NCBI GenBank assembly: GCA_011947345.1
Contig: JAAVTG010000222.1
Coordinates: forward strand, 1-64,000
Reading direction: 5' to 3'
From: Phytophthora quininea
Taxonomy: Eukaryota > Oomycota > Peronosporomycetes > Peronosporales > Peronosporaceae
DNA length: 64,000 bases
The notes under the pieces were generated by a model, which saw nothing but the letters and a program-made list of their open reading frames with translations, ran no database searches and was not told the origin of the DNA. Shown piece after piece: positions 1-9,474 of the stretch; within the stretch, counting starts at the first letter, position 1, and each line of letters opens with the position of its first letter. The position numbers and the translations under genes were made by a program.

Positions 1-387
1 CCAGAGGCGTCTATCCGAAGCCGTTTGCGGAAATCATGCTCGCCTCGGCCCTGTCCCAGTCAAATCTCCCCTGGACCTCCACGGGCCAAGCAGCTGTGCG
101 TCGGTGCGGTTGAATTGGAGTTGGTGCAGTGCCGGGATCGAAGAACACCATGGCAGTGGTGTTGCGTTGAAGCGTGCGGTACCATGCCACGGCCTCGGCA
201 GCGGATACCGCGATACGGAACGTGGACCACCACGGCGGAGATCGTCATCGATCCCGACAGTAACTTGCATCGCGACGATACGGGTTGAAGCTCACGTGCG
301 TCTCCGTTTTTGCGGTGCTGAACCTGCTGTTAACACGGTGCAGCCATCGAAAGCACCGCGACTGACGTGGCAGCCATCTTGCTGTCT
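1..387 (+). repeat. Inverted repeat arm A (left)
   Basis: Bases 1-387 reappear reverse-complemented at 1664-2052 with only scattered differences. The arm starts at the window edge, so it may continue to the left. Both strands contain open frames, but I recognise no protein family in them and treat the arm as a repeat. Its partner lies beyond ABM copy 1, so the A arms and the ABM copies 1/2 form two inverted pairs with different centres rather than one simple palindrome. Confidence 0.85.
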
Positions 388-752
388 CTGCTGCAATGCT
401 TGCTGGGGTTGTCCTTGTGCTAAAGAGACCCTCTAGTCAGATTGGCCTTCGTGCAGCATTGTCGTGATTAATTCAACCAACTCGTTTTAAGGTTCCTCCA
501 GGAATACGCCAGTTGCCGCACCCTCCATACGAGAAACAGTACAGGTTTGGGCAACAGACTAGTTACAGCGCTCTACCAAGCTCGTTTCGAGACGCTACAA
601 CCTAGTACATATTCACACAAGTTTGTTTCGCAAGGCATACAATATTTAGTTTACTACCTTGTTCTTCTGCTGGTACCTCGCGAAACAACGCTGCAAAATA
701 GCACAGACGAAGACGTCCACAAAAGTGGCGCCCGCTACTCATTTGACGACGC
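388..752. other. Intergenic stretch between repeat arm A and ABM copy 1
   Basis: This stretch holds the 3' flank of ABM copy 1. Short open frames are present but none resembles a known family. The final ~25 bases match the 3' flank of ABM copy 2, marking the edge of the inverted duplication near 728. Confidence 0.5.
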
Positions 753-1073
753 CTACTCGACGTGCACAGGCTTGCTCGTATCCAGCTCGTTGAAGCGGCG
801 CAGGTCCATGGGCTGGTCCAGCAGCGGGATCACATACGGGTCGAACGTCTTCCAGTACGGGTTGCCCAGGTGATACTTCTGGCTGCTCTCGTGCTCGTAG
901 CGCTCCACGATGCACCACTTGCGCGGGTCCACGTGGTCCTGCATGACGTGCCAGCCGATGGTCTCGATATCCTTGGAGTAGACCTGCGAGGCCTCGATGA
1001 GCTTGTTGCGCAGCTTCTCCTCGACTTCCTTGCCTTCCTTGGCGTACAGGTGGACGACGATAGTGTAGACCAT
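753..1073 (-). CDS. ABM-domain protein, copy 1 (intronless)
   Basis: A 106-residue protein starting MVYTIVVHLYAKEG and ending DTSKPVHVE. Its length, the alternating beta-strand start and the GWHVMQDH / VERYE core fit the ABM (antibiotic biosynthesis monooxygenase, YgiN-like) dimeric alpha/beta-barrel fold; many such proteins oxidise quinols or handle small aromatics, but the substrate cannot be read here. The start sits in a CCATGG context after an ACC-rich leader shared with the other copies. It has no intron, whereas copies 3-8 carry one after codon 63. It is nearly identical to copy 2 and divergently oriented from it. No signal peptide is visible, so it is probably cytosolic. The ABM call is by pattern; a related stress-responsive barrel family is possible. 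Confidence 0.8.
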   Translation of the reverse strand: MVYTIVVHLYAKEGKEVEEKLRNKLIEASQVYSKDIETIGWHVMQDHVDPRKWCIVERYEHESSQKYHLGNPYWKTFDPYVIPLLDQPMDLRRFNELDTSKPVHVE

Positions 1074-1126
1074 GGTGGTGGTGTGGTGGTGGTGGGTTTG
1101 CGCTTGGGGGTTGTGTGCACTTGGCC

Positions 1127-1143
1127 GGAAAACGGAAAGTGAG
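1127..1143 (-). promoter_or_regulatory. Oomycete-type core promoter, ABM copy 1
   Basis: On the minus strand CTCACTTTCCGTTTTCC matches the oomycete initiator plus the T-rich flanking element. It lies ~54 bp upstream of the start codon, and the same block precedes ABM copies 2 and 4-8. Confidence 0.6.
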
Positions 1144-1165
1144 AGCGCTTTGGGCTGACGAGATA

Positions 1166-1607
1166 GTAGCAAAGGGAAGGCAGTTTGCCAAGTTGCTTGG
1201 TGATTGAAGTTGCAGTGGTCATCTTGCAAACAGGATTTGAAATCTTTTGGCCGCCACCGGCCAGCAATAAATTCAACGCAAGCACTGCAATACCTTTCAT
1301 GTTGTAAGCGATACGTTTTGAGCATTCTACGGTGCTAGTGACTGTCAAGGTTGAAAAGTATACTTGAGCATGGAATGCAGCATGCCATAGAGTGTACCAA
1401 CTTTCAATACGGAGAGAACACAAAGAAATGAAAGACGTGCTGCTTGGTTATATTAGATACGCTTGTCTAGCAGATCTGTGTTGACCCAATTTCTCGCCCT
1501 GCCTTGGTGAAGCTGTCCGCGATATTCATCATTGCGGTAAGCTTCCCCGCCCTAAATCGTTGCGGGATCACAAAGCGCAAACCTGCATGTTTTAGCCTAT
1601 ATACTTA
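1166..1607. other. Divergent intergenic stretch upstream of ABM copy 1
   Basis: No gene recognised. The duplicated ABM segment ends near 1165. The rest is moderately AT-rich sequence with no convincing coding pattern, leading into the hairpin at 1608. Confidence 0.4.
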
Positions 1608-1647
1608 AGCCTTCACTACACTTCCACGATGCAGTGTAGTGAAGGCT
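1608..1647. repeat. Perfect 14-bp stem hairpin
   Basis: AGCCTTCACTACAC (1608-1621) and GTGTAGTGAAGGCT (1634-1647) are exact reverse complements separated by 12 nt. The hairpin sits 16 bp before repeat arm A' and could mark a rearrangement or element boundary. Confidence 0.8.
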
Positions 1648-1663
1648 AAGATATGAATGCAGT

Positions 1664-2052
1664 AGACAGCAAGATGGCTGCCACGTCAGTCGCGGTGCTT
1701 TCGATGGCTGCACCGTGTTAACAGCAGGTTCAGCACCGCAAAAACGGAGAAGCACGTGAGCTTCAACTCGTATCGTCGCGATGCAAGTTACTGTCGGGAT
1801 CGATGACGATCTCCGCCGTGGTGGTCCACGTTCCGTATCGCGGTATCCGCTGCCGAGGCCGTGGCATGGTACCGCACGCTTCAACGCAACACCACTGCCA
1901 TGGTGTTCTTCGATCCCGGCACTGCACCAACTCCAATTCAACCGCACCGACGCACAGCTGCTTGGCCCGTGGAGGTCCAGGGGAGATTTGACTGGGACAG
2001 AGGGCCGAGGCGAGCATGATTTCCGCAAATCGGCTCGGATAGACGCCTCTGG
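1664..2052 (-). repeat. Inverted repeat arm A' (right)
   Basis: Reverse complement of 1-387. It begins 16 bp after the hairpin at 1608-1647. Open frames in the arm are not recognised as a protein family. Confidence 0.85.
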
Positions 2053-2402
2053 GAATGCATACGATGCCCAGCTCGCCGTTCGTATCGATTTCAATAGAGA
2101 TCTTGCTTTGCAGGGACAGATTCAACAGCAAAGCCGTCCACACTTTGCGATCTCTAAAAGCGTTACTTTCTGCTTGGAGAGGGCCATCAGAAATGTGTCA
2201 ACTTCAGTTCTGAAGTTAACTCAATGCTCCGCTTCCCCGATTGTAGGACCTATCCTTTGCGTATCCGTGATGCGCCTCGCTCTCCCAGCTTCAATGACGT
2301 AGCAGGCTGCTACAGCCCAAGCGGAAATGCCTCGAGCCTCCCTCTTGCACCAAGAGAGCCCGTGCGTCGAGCGTGGCCGCCCGCCCGCCCGCCCGCCCGC
2401 CT
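2053..2402. other. Unassigned spacer with CCCG microsatellite
   Basis: No gene recognised. A GCCC/CCCG run of about five units lies at 2379-2401, immediately left of the duplicated promoter of ABM copy 2, close to where the inverted duplication with copy 1 begins (~2403). Confidence 0.5.
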
Positions 2403-2419
2403 CATCAGCCCAAAGCGCT

Positions 2420-2436
2420 CTCACTTTCCGTTTTCC
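2420..2436 (+). promoter_or_regulatory. Oomycete-type core promoter, ABM copy 2
   Basis: CTCACTTTCCGTTTTCC, identical to the copy 1 element, 51 bp upstream of the ATG. Confidence 0.6.
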
Positions 2437-2486
2437 GGCCAAGTGCACACAACCCCCAAGCGCAAACCCACCACCACACCACCACC

Positions 2487-2807
2487 ATGGTCTACACTAT
2501 CGTCGTCCACCTGTACGCCAAGGAAGGCAAGGAAGTCGAGGAGAAGCTGCGCAACAAGCTCATCGAGGCCTCGCAGGTCTACTCCAAGGATATCGAGACC
2601 ATCGGCTGGCACGTCATGCAGGACCACGTGGACCCGCGCAAGTGGTGCATCGTGGAGCGCTACGAGCACGAGAGCAGCCAGAAGTATCACCTGGGAAACC
2701 CGTACTGGAAGACGTTCGACCCGTATGTGATCCCGCTGCTGGACCAGCCCATGGACCTGCGCCGCTTCAACGAGCTGGACACGAGCAAGCCTGTGCACGT
2801 CGAGTAG
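2487..2807 (+). CDS. ABM-domain protein, copy 2 (intronless)
   Basis: A 106-residue protein with the same sequence as copy 1 as far as I can see, in an inverted arrangement. It starts in CCACCATGG after a CCACCA leader. The ABM-type core (YAKEGKE, GWHVMQDH, VERYE) is intact. It lacks the intron found after codon 63 in copies 3-8. The next family member (copy 3) follows on the same strand ~310 bp downstream. Near-identity with copy 1, including the promoter, argues for recent duplication or gene conversion. Confidence 0.8.
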   Translation: MVYTIVVHLYAKEGKEVEEKLRNKLIEASQVYSKDIETIGWHVMQDHVDPRKWCIVERYEHESSQKYHLGNPYWKTFDPYVIPLLDQPMDLRRFNELDTSKPVHVE

Positions 2808-3117
2808 GCGTCGTCAGATGAGTAGCGGACGTCACGGCGGACGAGATTTCTGTCTGTGAAGGCGGTTGAGTCATTTGCTGTGGGGTCCTGTGTAGTGTCG
2901 AGTGTTTATCGTTGCTTCACGAGCGTGTGGAGGCACCAACGAAAGATGATAATAAAGCACCCTTGTGTGAAGCGAAACTCGTGTTTCTTCACCGTCCAAA
3001 ATGGGCAAGACAAGTTGAAGCTGTACGTATTCGTAAACAAAATTTTACGCTGATCACCTCCACCCGACCCACTTTGTCATTTTCGCTCGAGTAGACAAGA
3101 AGTTTCGCCCTTAAGCC

Positions 3118-3491
3118 ATGGTCTTCACGCTCGTGTGCCACCTGTACGCCAAGGAGGGCAAGGATATTGAGGAGAAGATGCGCAAGACGCTGATTGAAGC
3201 CTCGCAGACTTACTGCAAGGACGCCGAGACCCTAGCGTGGCACGTGATGCAGGACCACCGAGACTCTCGCCAGTGGACGATCGTCGAGCGCTACGAGCGC
3301 AAGAGCGTGAGTGTCTAACTTTCGAAAACACATTGGACGTCTCGGCTGATGTTTCCATGTTGACCTTTGCAGAGCCTGAAGATCCACACGGCGAATCCGT
3401 ACTACCCACGTTTGGGCCCAAGGTTGGGCCGCTGCTGGCAAAGAAACCGGAGATCCGCCAGTTTGACGAGCTGGACACGAGCAAATTGTAA
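3118..3491 (+). CDS. ABM-domain protein, copy 3; probable C-terminal SKL
   Basis: Exon 1 (3118-3306, 63 codons) starts MVFTLVCHLYAKEG and ends at GAG-CGC-AAG-AGC. A GTGAGT donor opens an intron to TTTGCAG at 3372. Exon 2 begins with the family pattern SLKIHTANPYYP but is then one base short at the CCC run 3405-3407. After that the frame reads TFGPK and on to ELDTSKL-stop. Using the next AG (3373-3374) as acceptor also stays open, but replaces the conserved SLKIH-ANPYY block, so a single-base deletion is the better reading. The other long copies end SKPVxVE; this one stops at SKL, a textbook PTS1, so it may be peroxisomal. This is the most divergent copy, and the canonical promoter block upstream is weaker. 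Confidence 0.65.
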
Positions 3492-3665
3492 TGGTATGCT
3501 GTTATCGTCAGCAAAAATCAATGCTTGAATTGGTTGGAAAGTGGTGGGGCGTGCATTTTGTTTGTGGTGTTGGTTCGTCTGTGTTGGTGTTGTGCTCTTC
3601 TAGAACCGTAGACACGGGTTGCAGACGCCGGCACTATTCCGTCTTGGTTGGAGACGACAATCCGT

Positions 3666-4037
3666 TTAGGCCTCGTTGAACTGGTGCACGTCCAGGCTCT
3701 CCTGGCCCTTCTCCAGCAGCGGCAGCAGCGCGCCGGCGAACGCCTTGTACTCCGGGTGCTCGCGGTGCTCGGCAACGCGCTGTCAAACGAAAACGACGGA
3801 CAAGTTAGTCAGAAGTCACGAGACGGTGGTGATGGTCTGAAGACGTACGCTCTCCTGGTCGTAGCGCTCGACGAGGGCCCACTTGCGCGAGTCGGTGGTG
3901 CTCTGCAGGGCGTGCCAGCCGAGCACGCCGGCGTCCTTGGAGTAGGTGGCGGAGGCCTCGGCCAGCTTGGCGCGCAGCTGCTCCTCGACGTCCTTGCCCT
4001 CCTTGGCGTACAGGTTGACGACAATCGTGAAGACCAT
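3666..4037 (-). CDS. ABM-domain protein, copy 4
   Basis: Two exons on the minus strand: 4037-3849 (63 codons, MVFTIVVNLYAKEG to YDQES) and 3779-3666. The 69-nt intron has GTACGT and TTTGACAG ends. The protein is 100 residues ending FNEA. It belongs to the shorter ABM subfamily with copies 5 and 7, where a LLPLLEKGQESLDVHQFNE tail replaces the AN-PYY-containing tail of copies 3, 6 and 8. It is convergent with copy 3 (175 bp between stops) and divergent from copy 5. No targeting signal is seen. Confidence 0.8.
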
Positions 4038-4088
4038 GGTTGAGTTGGTGGTGGTGGTGGGGCTGGCGGTGGTGGTTGGAAGTCGAGA

Positions 4089-4105
4089 GTAAAATCGAAA
4101 GTGAG
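4089..4105 (-). promoter_or_regulatory. Oomycete-type core promoter, ABM copy 4
   Basis: Minus-strand CTCACTTTCGATTTTAC, an initiator plus T-rich flanking element, 52 bp upstream of the ATG. Confidence 0.6.
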
Positions 4106-4279
4106 TGAAGCGGAGCGAGGACCCGAGCTGGAGAGTATCCTCCGTGCCGTGGCGCATTGCAATCGTGATTCGTGTCGAGCGCAGCAACTTCGACTTCGTC
4201 TTCAACAGTTTGGGATTACGCGAGGCACCTTGTTCGAGCAGCACTGTAATCGATGCAGCAGATGGAGGACGCAAGAGGC

Positions 4280-4655
4280 CAACGAAGGCGTGGCGTTGAG
4301 GCACGCATGAGATTTTCGCTGAGGATTTTGACAGCTCAACTCAGGTGGATCTTTTGCCTCGAGACACGTGCAGAGAGAGGATCTGCTGTTGGTCGTTCAG
4401 GTGATGATTGCAACGCCGAGGTGTTGAACACGAGTGCAAACAAGTCCAAGTCCTACGAACAATCTTACAGTAATCCTGATGGCACAGTAGTGTAAGGTTA
4501 CTGTATCGCTGCGAATTTGGTCGCTGGCAGGTTAGCGTTGACCTACCAGTCTTGAAAACCATCGTCGTGGAGGGTGGCATTGACGGTTCCTTCATCGTGC
4601 AAATTGATTCCGAAGCTAAGATCAGTTGGTTTCGAGTAAACGAAAATCGTGCTTG
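4280..4655. other. Spacer between inverted arms B and B'
   Basis: A 376-bp unique spacer lying between two near-identical inverted arms of ~617 bp. No gene recognised. Confidence 0.6.
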
Positions 4656-4829
4656 GCCTCTTGCGTCCTCCATCTGCTGCACCGATTACAGTGCTGCTCG
4701 AACAAGGTGCCTCGCGTAATCCCAAACTGTTGAAGACGAAGTCGAAGTTGCTGCGCTCGACACGAATCACGATTGCAATGCGCCACGGCACGGAGGATAC
4801 TCTCCAGCTCGGGTCCTCGCTCCGCTTCA

Positions 4830-4846
4830 CTCACTTTCGATTTTAC
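4830..4846 (+). promoter_or_regulatory. Oomycete-type core promoter, ABM copy 5
   Basis: CTCACTTTCGATTTTAC, 52 bp before the ATG, identical to the copy 4 and copy 7 elements. Confidence 0.6.
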
Positions 4847-4897
4847 TCTCGACTTCCAACCACCACCGCCAGCCCCACCACCACCACCAACTCAACC

Positions 4898-5269
4898 ATG
4901 GTCTTCACGATTGTCGTCAACCTGTACGCCAAGGAGGGCAAGGACGTCGAGGAGCAGCTGCGCGCCAAGCTGGCCGAGGCCTCCGCCACCTACTCCAAGG
5001 ACGCCGGCGTGCTCGGCTGGCACGCCCTGCAGAGCACCACCGACTCGCGCAAGTGGGCCCTCGTCGAGCGCTACGACCAGGAGAGCGTACGTCTTCAGAC
5101 CATCACCACCGTCTCGTGACTTCTGACTAACTTGTCCGTCGTTTTCGTTTGACAGCGCGTTGCCGAGCACCGCGAGCACCCGGAGTACAAGGCGTTCGCC
5201 GGCGCGCTGCTGCCGCTGCTGGAGAAGGGCCAGGAGAGCCTGGACGTGCACCAGTTCAACGAGGTCTAA
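4898..5269 (+). CDS. ABM-domain protein, copy 5
   Basis: Exons 4898-5086 and 5156-5269 with a 69-nt GTACGT...GACAG intron; 100 residues ending FNEV. It is almost identical to copy 4 (inverted) and to copy 7 (direct duplication). The start codon follows an ACC microsatellite leader and sits in CCATGG. It converges on copy 6 with 144 bp between the stop codons. Its role is as for the other ABM proteins; the substrate is unknown. Confidence 0.82.
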
Positions 5270-5413
5270 ACCAAGAGTCTCGACTACCCACAGTCGTCTC
5301 GTAGCAATCGCACGCTTCCAGCGTCAAACCCTTTTGACCAGAATAAACGCTTGCATTCGCTGTAGCCCGCTTATCAGAAAAGTTGCAGTCGTGATACTGT
5401 GAACAAAGGCCTC

Positions 5414-5812
5414 TTACTCCACGTACACGGGCTTGCTCGTGTCCAACTCGTTGAATTGGTGGATCTCCAGCTCTTTGGCAAAGAGTGGGGCGACGAAGGC
5501 TCCGAACTCGGCGTAGTACGGATTGGCCTGGTGGATCTTGAGACTCTGCTCCATTCGACAACGCCGTCCAAACCATCACCACCAATCCAACGACAAATAA
5601 GATTGTATCGACTGTAAACGTACGCTGGCACGCTCGTAGCGCTCGACGATGGTCCACTTGCGCGGGTCCTCGTGGTCCTGCATGACGTGCCAGCCAATGA
5701 CCTCGGGGTCCTTGGAGTACACCTGCGAAGCCTCGACCAATGTATTGTAAAGCTTCTCCTCGACGTCCTTGCCTTCTTTGGCGTACAGATGACACACGAG
5801 CGTGTAGACCAT
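5414..5812 (-). CDS. ABM-domain protein, copy 6
   Basis: Exons 5812-5624 (63 codons) and 5545-5414 (44 codons), with a 78-nt intron from GTACGT to GAGCAG. The 106-residue protein starts MVYTLVCHLYAKEG and ends DTSKPVYVE. It belongs to the longer subfamily with copies 1-3 and 8. It differs from copy 8 by a few residues, for example YNTLVEAS against YNKLVEAS. Confidence 0.82.
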
Positions 5813-5830
5813 GGTGCTTGGGCTTGCTTC

Positions 5831-5848
5831 GGAAAATATGAAAGTGAG
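5831..5848 (-). promoter_or_regulatory. Oomycete-type core promoter, ABM copy 6
   Basis: Minus-strand CTCACTTTCATATTTTCC, very close to the start codon (~19 bp), implying a short 5' leader. Confidence 0.55.
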
Positions 5849-5907
5849 TCCCGCGTGGTTGAACCGAGTGAGCGATAGCGTATGCAAGCGGTGTTTGCGA
5901 ACAGTGG

Positions 5908-6286
5908 AAGCCTGCCAAAAATGGCGTAAGCGCCCGACATAGCTGCAGCAAGTTTGCTGTGGCATGGCGGGGCATTGATCGCGTCAGACGTTAAAGTCGT
6001 TTCAATAAACGTATATATATGTCGTGTAGCCATTTTAACCTGCGTCTTGCTTTTGCATCGAATATGTTGAGCATCACTTCGACAGAGACGACCAACGCTC
6101 TGCTGGCATCCGATAGTGTTGCGCTATTCTGCAAGTGCAAATTTGCCCTTGTGACCTTTCAAGATTCAAGATGGAGAAGAAGGCCTCCCCCAAATAAAGT
6201 GCTCGCAAGAGCTGGCTAAGGCTGCCGAAGCCGCAGCTACGCGCAACATTCGCCATGAAGACTATCTGCAGATCAGGCGCAACCGC
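5908..6286. other. Junction between ABM array and transposon nest
   Basis: No intact gene. A frame open from ~6155 feeds into the hypothetical frame at 6287. This stretch begins the 13-kb region that separates the two copies of the ABM segmental duplication. Confidence 0.4.
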
Positions 6287-6730
6287 ATGTTCGATCGACT
6301 CGAAGATCTGTACAAGGACTACCTGGCGGCAAGAGGCGCCAGCGGCTCGACTTCAGACGCTACGACGCCGGCGGCAACCAGCGAGGCTAGATTGGAGTCA
6401 TCATCATTGAGAGCCATATGCGATCCTCAGGCTCTTTCGTTTACGATTATTAGGACGGGAGGAGCTGGCGATGCCTTGCAAGCAACCAACAGTACACCAG
6501 AGGGCAACACATATCGGCCTTTCAAGAGCCCAATGCCAGATCATTGTAGTCATAGTGTTTTGCCTGACTCCGTTAACACTGGGTCGCCGTTGTCGTTGTT
6601 TCGGTTGATGTGGACTCAAGAACTAATGAAGACGATCACAAATAACACAAACGAGTACGTGGCATCTCTGGCATGTACTTGTGTTGCAACAGCAGCAGGA
6701 ATTGCTTTTAGAGCAGCATCTCAAATCTGA
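6287..6730 (+). CDS. Hypothetical protein fragment
   Basis: A 147-residue open frame, extendable upstream to ~6155 without an ATG. Its first ~60 residues are charged and likely helical (RLEDLYKDYLAARG), followed by Ser/Thr-rich sequence. I recognise no family. The setting next to a Crypton, and the lack of a clear start or promoter, suggest a relic fragment rather than a working gene. Confidence 0.2.
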   Translation: MFDRLEDLYKDYLAARGASGSTSDATTPAATSEARLESSSLRAICDPQALSFTIIRTGGAGDALQATNSTPEGNTYRPFKSPMPDHCSHSVLPDSVNTGSPLSLFRLMWTQELMKTITNNTNEYVASLACTCVATAAGIAFRAASQI

Positions 6731-7360
6731 AAAATAGTCTGTCTAACGCTAAATTTCTAAGATAATGCAACACAAAGGGATATATCTTTTATCGCCAAAC
6801 GTCGTCACTTTCAAAAGCGCGCGAAAGACCTCCAGCACCGACCCACAAAACTGCAACAACAAAATAGCTCCGCCAGGTACGCTTTCTTGTAGAAGGAGTG
6901 AGCAACCTACTAATACCTTCTGTCGTAGAATGGTTCATCGTGCCTGCGACTGGAGAGTCCGTTGCATCGAGGAATCTTCCAGTGACGGCGAAAACACGCT
7001 ACCGAACACGCGGGAGGGGCAGTCTGACGTCAAGAGGCCTGCTGCAGGTCTGGACGAAGACGATGTTTCAACGGGGACAGCTTCGCCGCCGGGTTTCACG
7101 TTTCGCAGAGCCGCCGGTAAGCCGAAGGCCGTCACGCCCTGGTGTGCGAAGATTCCTTCCAAAAATGCCATTCTCCAGGTTTTGCAGGACAGCAGGTTGC
7201 TGCCTACTTCATAGTGCAGGCCAGGATGTCCTGAATTTTCCAAATCGAAATCGCTCGAGCCGATGTCGGCATACAAAAGCTAGTATTATTGGTGGGCGTT
7301 ACAAAAACCGACTCTTTTGTGCTTTTGCAGGGCAACTCGTCCGCGGCATAAATCGGTAAG
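6731..7360. other. Unassigned sequence upstream of Crypton
   Basis: Several overlapping open frames (for example 6765-7214) without recognisable domains. Some of this may be the 5' part of the Crypton, but I could not identify its terminus or target duplication. Confidence 0.35.
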
Positions 7361-9474
7361 ATGGGGAGCACATACCAAGACAGCCTGGCCGAGTTACGGC
7401 GACAGGCAGATCAGATTCGTGATAATACCGTTTGCCCAAGTTCTCGAGCCGCTTACGTCAATTCCTATTGTCGCTTCACCTCGTGGGTTCATCAAAACCA
7501 CCGCCATTTGATAAGATTCGTTTGCAGAAAGAGTGGGTAACGCGGAAGGGCTCTCCGAGAAACAGCTTCGACGTTGTGTAAAGCCACTTCTCACCAGAAA
7601 CCATGACGATCCTCCACTTGATTTCGACCATCTTGACGCAGAGGTATTTGAAACCTGGTTGCTCACCCTTCGAAAAGCTGACGGGTCAATGCTAAGCTAC
7701 TCCGCTCTCAATACCCACCGTGCTGGATTTTTCAACATCTATAGGGACTACGAACGTCAAGTGAGGCCTGTCGTGGAGAAGGAATTGAAGCAATTCTTTA
7801 AGGGATTAAAGCGTCAGCTTGCTACCACCCAAGCTCGTGGCGAAGGACACATCAAAGTGGGGAAAGATCCTCTGTCGTTTGAACTCTACGAGTTTCTCTC
7901 CTCCCCACCTGATGGCGCTACCAGGTAGTGATGCCATTTTCGCTCGGGTGTATTTGATTGTATCATGGAATCTCATCTGTCGCTCTGCAAACGCTTTTGG
8001 CATTCGCCATTCGCACATCGAATGGTGTGGTGATTCCCTGAGAGTCTTCTTTGCACACATGAAAAACGACCAGAGTGGAGATCGACCACGCGATCCACGT
8101 CACGTGTATGCCAACCCGCTTCAACCAGATATTTGTCCTATCTTGGTATTGGCAATTTACTGGGCAACAACTATATTTGATGAGGATAATCGCTTGTTTC
8201 CCGGATCCGTCCAGTACGATCGATTTCGAAAGAGCTTGCAACGATTATTGGTAGACGGTGAGGTATCCGCAGAGCTGAAGAGACGAGGCGTCAGCCCCAG
8301 CGATCTCGGAACGCATTCAATGCGGAAGGGTGCTGCTACATTTTGTGCTACTGGTACTACAGCTTGTCCGTCATCTACAGCGGTGCACTTACGCGCAGGC
8401 TGGTCTCTTGGTGGTGTTCAAAGCACCTATCTCCGCTATGAGGCTGCAGGAGACATGCACGTTGGGAGAACGATTTCAGGTCTTCCGTCTAGTAGTCATG
8501 AGTTTGCCATTTTGCAGCCTCACTTTCAGCATCAAGACGAATGGGTTCAACGCGGAGTCTCTACAATATTTCAAGGGATACCAGAACACTTAGCATTCGT
8601 GGGAGAATTCTGTCTCGCATCACTGGTATACCACATACCTTTCCTTCGTACACACCTCCGGCCTCGACATCCCACCTTCGAGACAGCTCTGTTTCAAGAT
8701 GTCAACTTACTGCAAAGTTTGTCGGAGCGTGTGCGTTGCGGGTTCAGCACACCTGACTCCAAGTTGAAGGCAACAGGAGTTCCACCGCATGTATCCATCT
8801 TAAGCCAGAAGAAGGAACTACAAGACAGAACACTGTTGACCATCGAAAAGATCGAAGACGCGCGCCGCGATATTGTGAAGGACATCGTGCACGAGCTGGA
8901 GAATCGCGCCATTGGAGCACGTACCGTCACGTATGACGGATTACATGAAGCGCTGCGCAATTGTCTTGCTGAAGTGGGTGTTCATGACCTATTCAACCAG
9001 AACAACGTGTTAGCTCCTCCAGGCGTGGGTGGTCCAGCAGCTTGCGATGAACGCACAACAGTGCCTACCTTCTTCTAGGCTGGGAGATTTCGCAGAGTCC
9101 CTCTCGATTTTGTTCTCCCCGAGTGCTCGGTCGCTCACTTGTGGGTGCTGTGGAGGTGCGGAAATACCGAGAAGCAGTTGCCGCCTCTGCGCTTGATCGA
9201 AGGTGCTGACATGCCAAACCGAAACAGTCAAAAGTGTCTTAGTGACGCTCAATATCTTATGAAGAAAATTGAGGTGTTTGCTACAGCAAGAGACTTACTG
9301 CGGCCGAGACAATCCGTAGAGGAAGCTGTGAGAGTTTACGCGGCGTGTTCATCAGCTGTTGAGGTGCCACTCCGCACCACACACGCTAGGAAGCGACGGA
9401 GAGGGCAGCTAGGCTGGGTGTCACTTGTCCGTCTGCATCAAATCGCCGATAAGCTCGCGAGACAGCAAGCGTAG
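7361..9474 (+). mobile_element. Crypton-type tyrosine recombinase (frame-broken)
   Basis: The frame opens at 7361 with a SAM-like helical core-binding region (SSRAAYVNSYCRFTSWV), switches frame near 7510, continues from ~7525 to ~7905, switches at CCCC 7903-7906, then runs to a TAG at 9076 and on in frame to 9474. Catalytic features of tyrosine recombinases are visible: an Arg in LICRSANAFGIRHSHI, HSMRKGAATFC (H-x-x-R) and GWSLGGVQSTYLRY with the nucleophilic Tyr. The C-terminal block (WVLWRCGNTEKQLPPLR, then LSD and KKRRGQ-like basic residues) is typical of oomycete Cryptons. Cryptons insert by site-specific recombination and have no transposase TIRs. The 7903 break is a probable one-base deletion. 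The TAG replacing a likely Trp before AGRF may be real, so activity is doubtful. Confidence 0.8.

Larger units (their letters stand above)
3663..4279 (-). repeat. Inverted repeat arm B (left), containing ABM copy 4
   Basis: The segment from the end of ABM copy 4 through its promoter and ~240 bp of upstream DNA is matched in reverse complement by 4656-5272. The arms are nearly identical and flank a 376-bp spacer. Confidence 0.85.
4656..5272 (+). repeat. Inverted repeat arm B' (right), containing ABM copy 5
   Basis: Reverse complement of 3663-4279 with few substitutions. Part of it (4708 onward) recurs in direct orientation at 18951. Confidence 0.85.
4708..5907 (+). repeat. Segmental duplication, copy I (ABM 5 + ABM 6)
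   Basis: This 1.2-kb block recurs in the same orientation at 18951-20314 with only scattered substitutions. The later copy is longer because it carries a 170-bp insertion. The block contains the convergent ABM pair and both promoters. Confidence 0.9.

Noticed and set aside
104..2302. Open frames of 110-173 codons in the inverted A arms
   Set aside because: Similar-length frames exist on both strands of the same repeat, with Arg/Cys-rich composition and no domain; the repeat is better described as noncoding or relic.
3307..3374. In-frame alternative acceptor in ABM copy 3
   Set aside because: It avoids the frameshift but replaces the conserved SLKIH-ANPYY block, while one added C at 3405-3407 restores the family sequence; the deletion is more likely.
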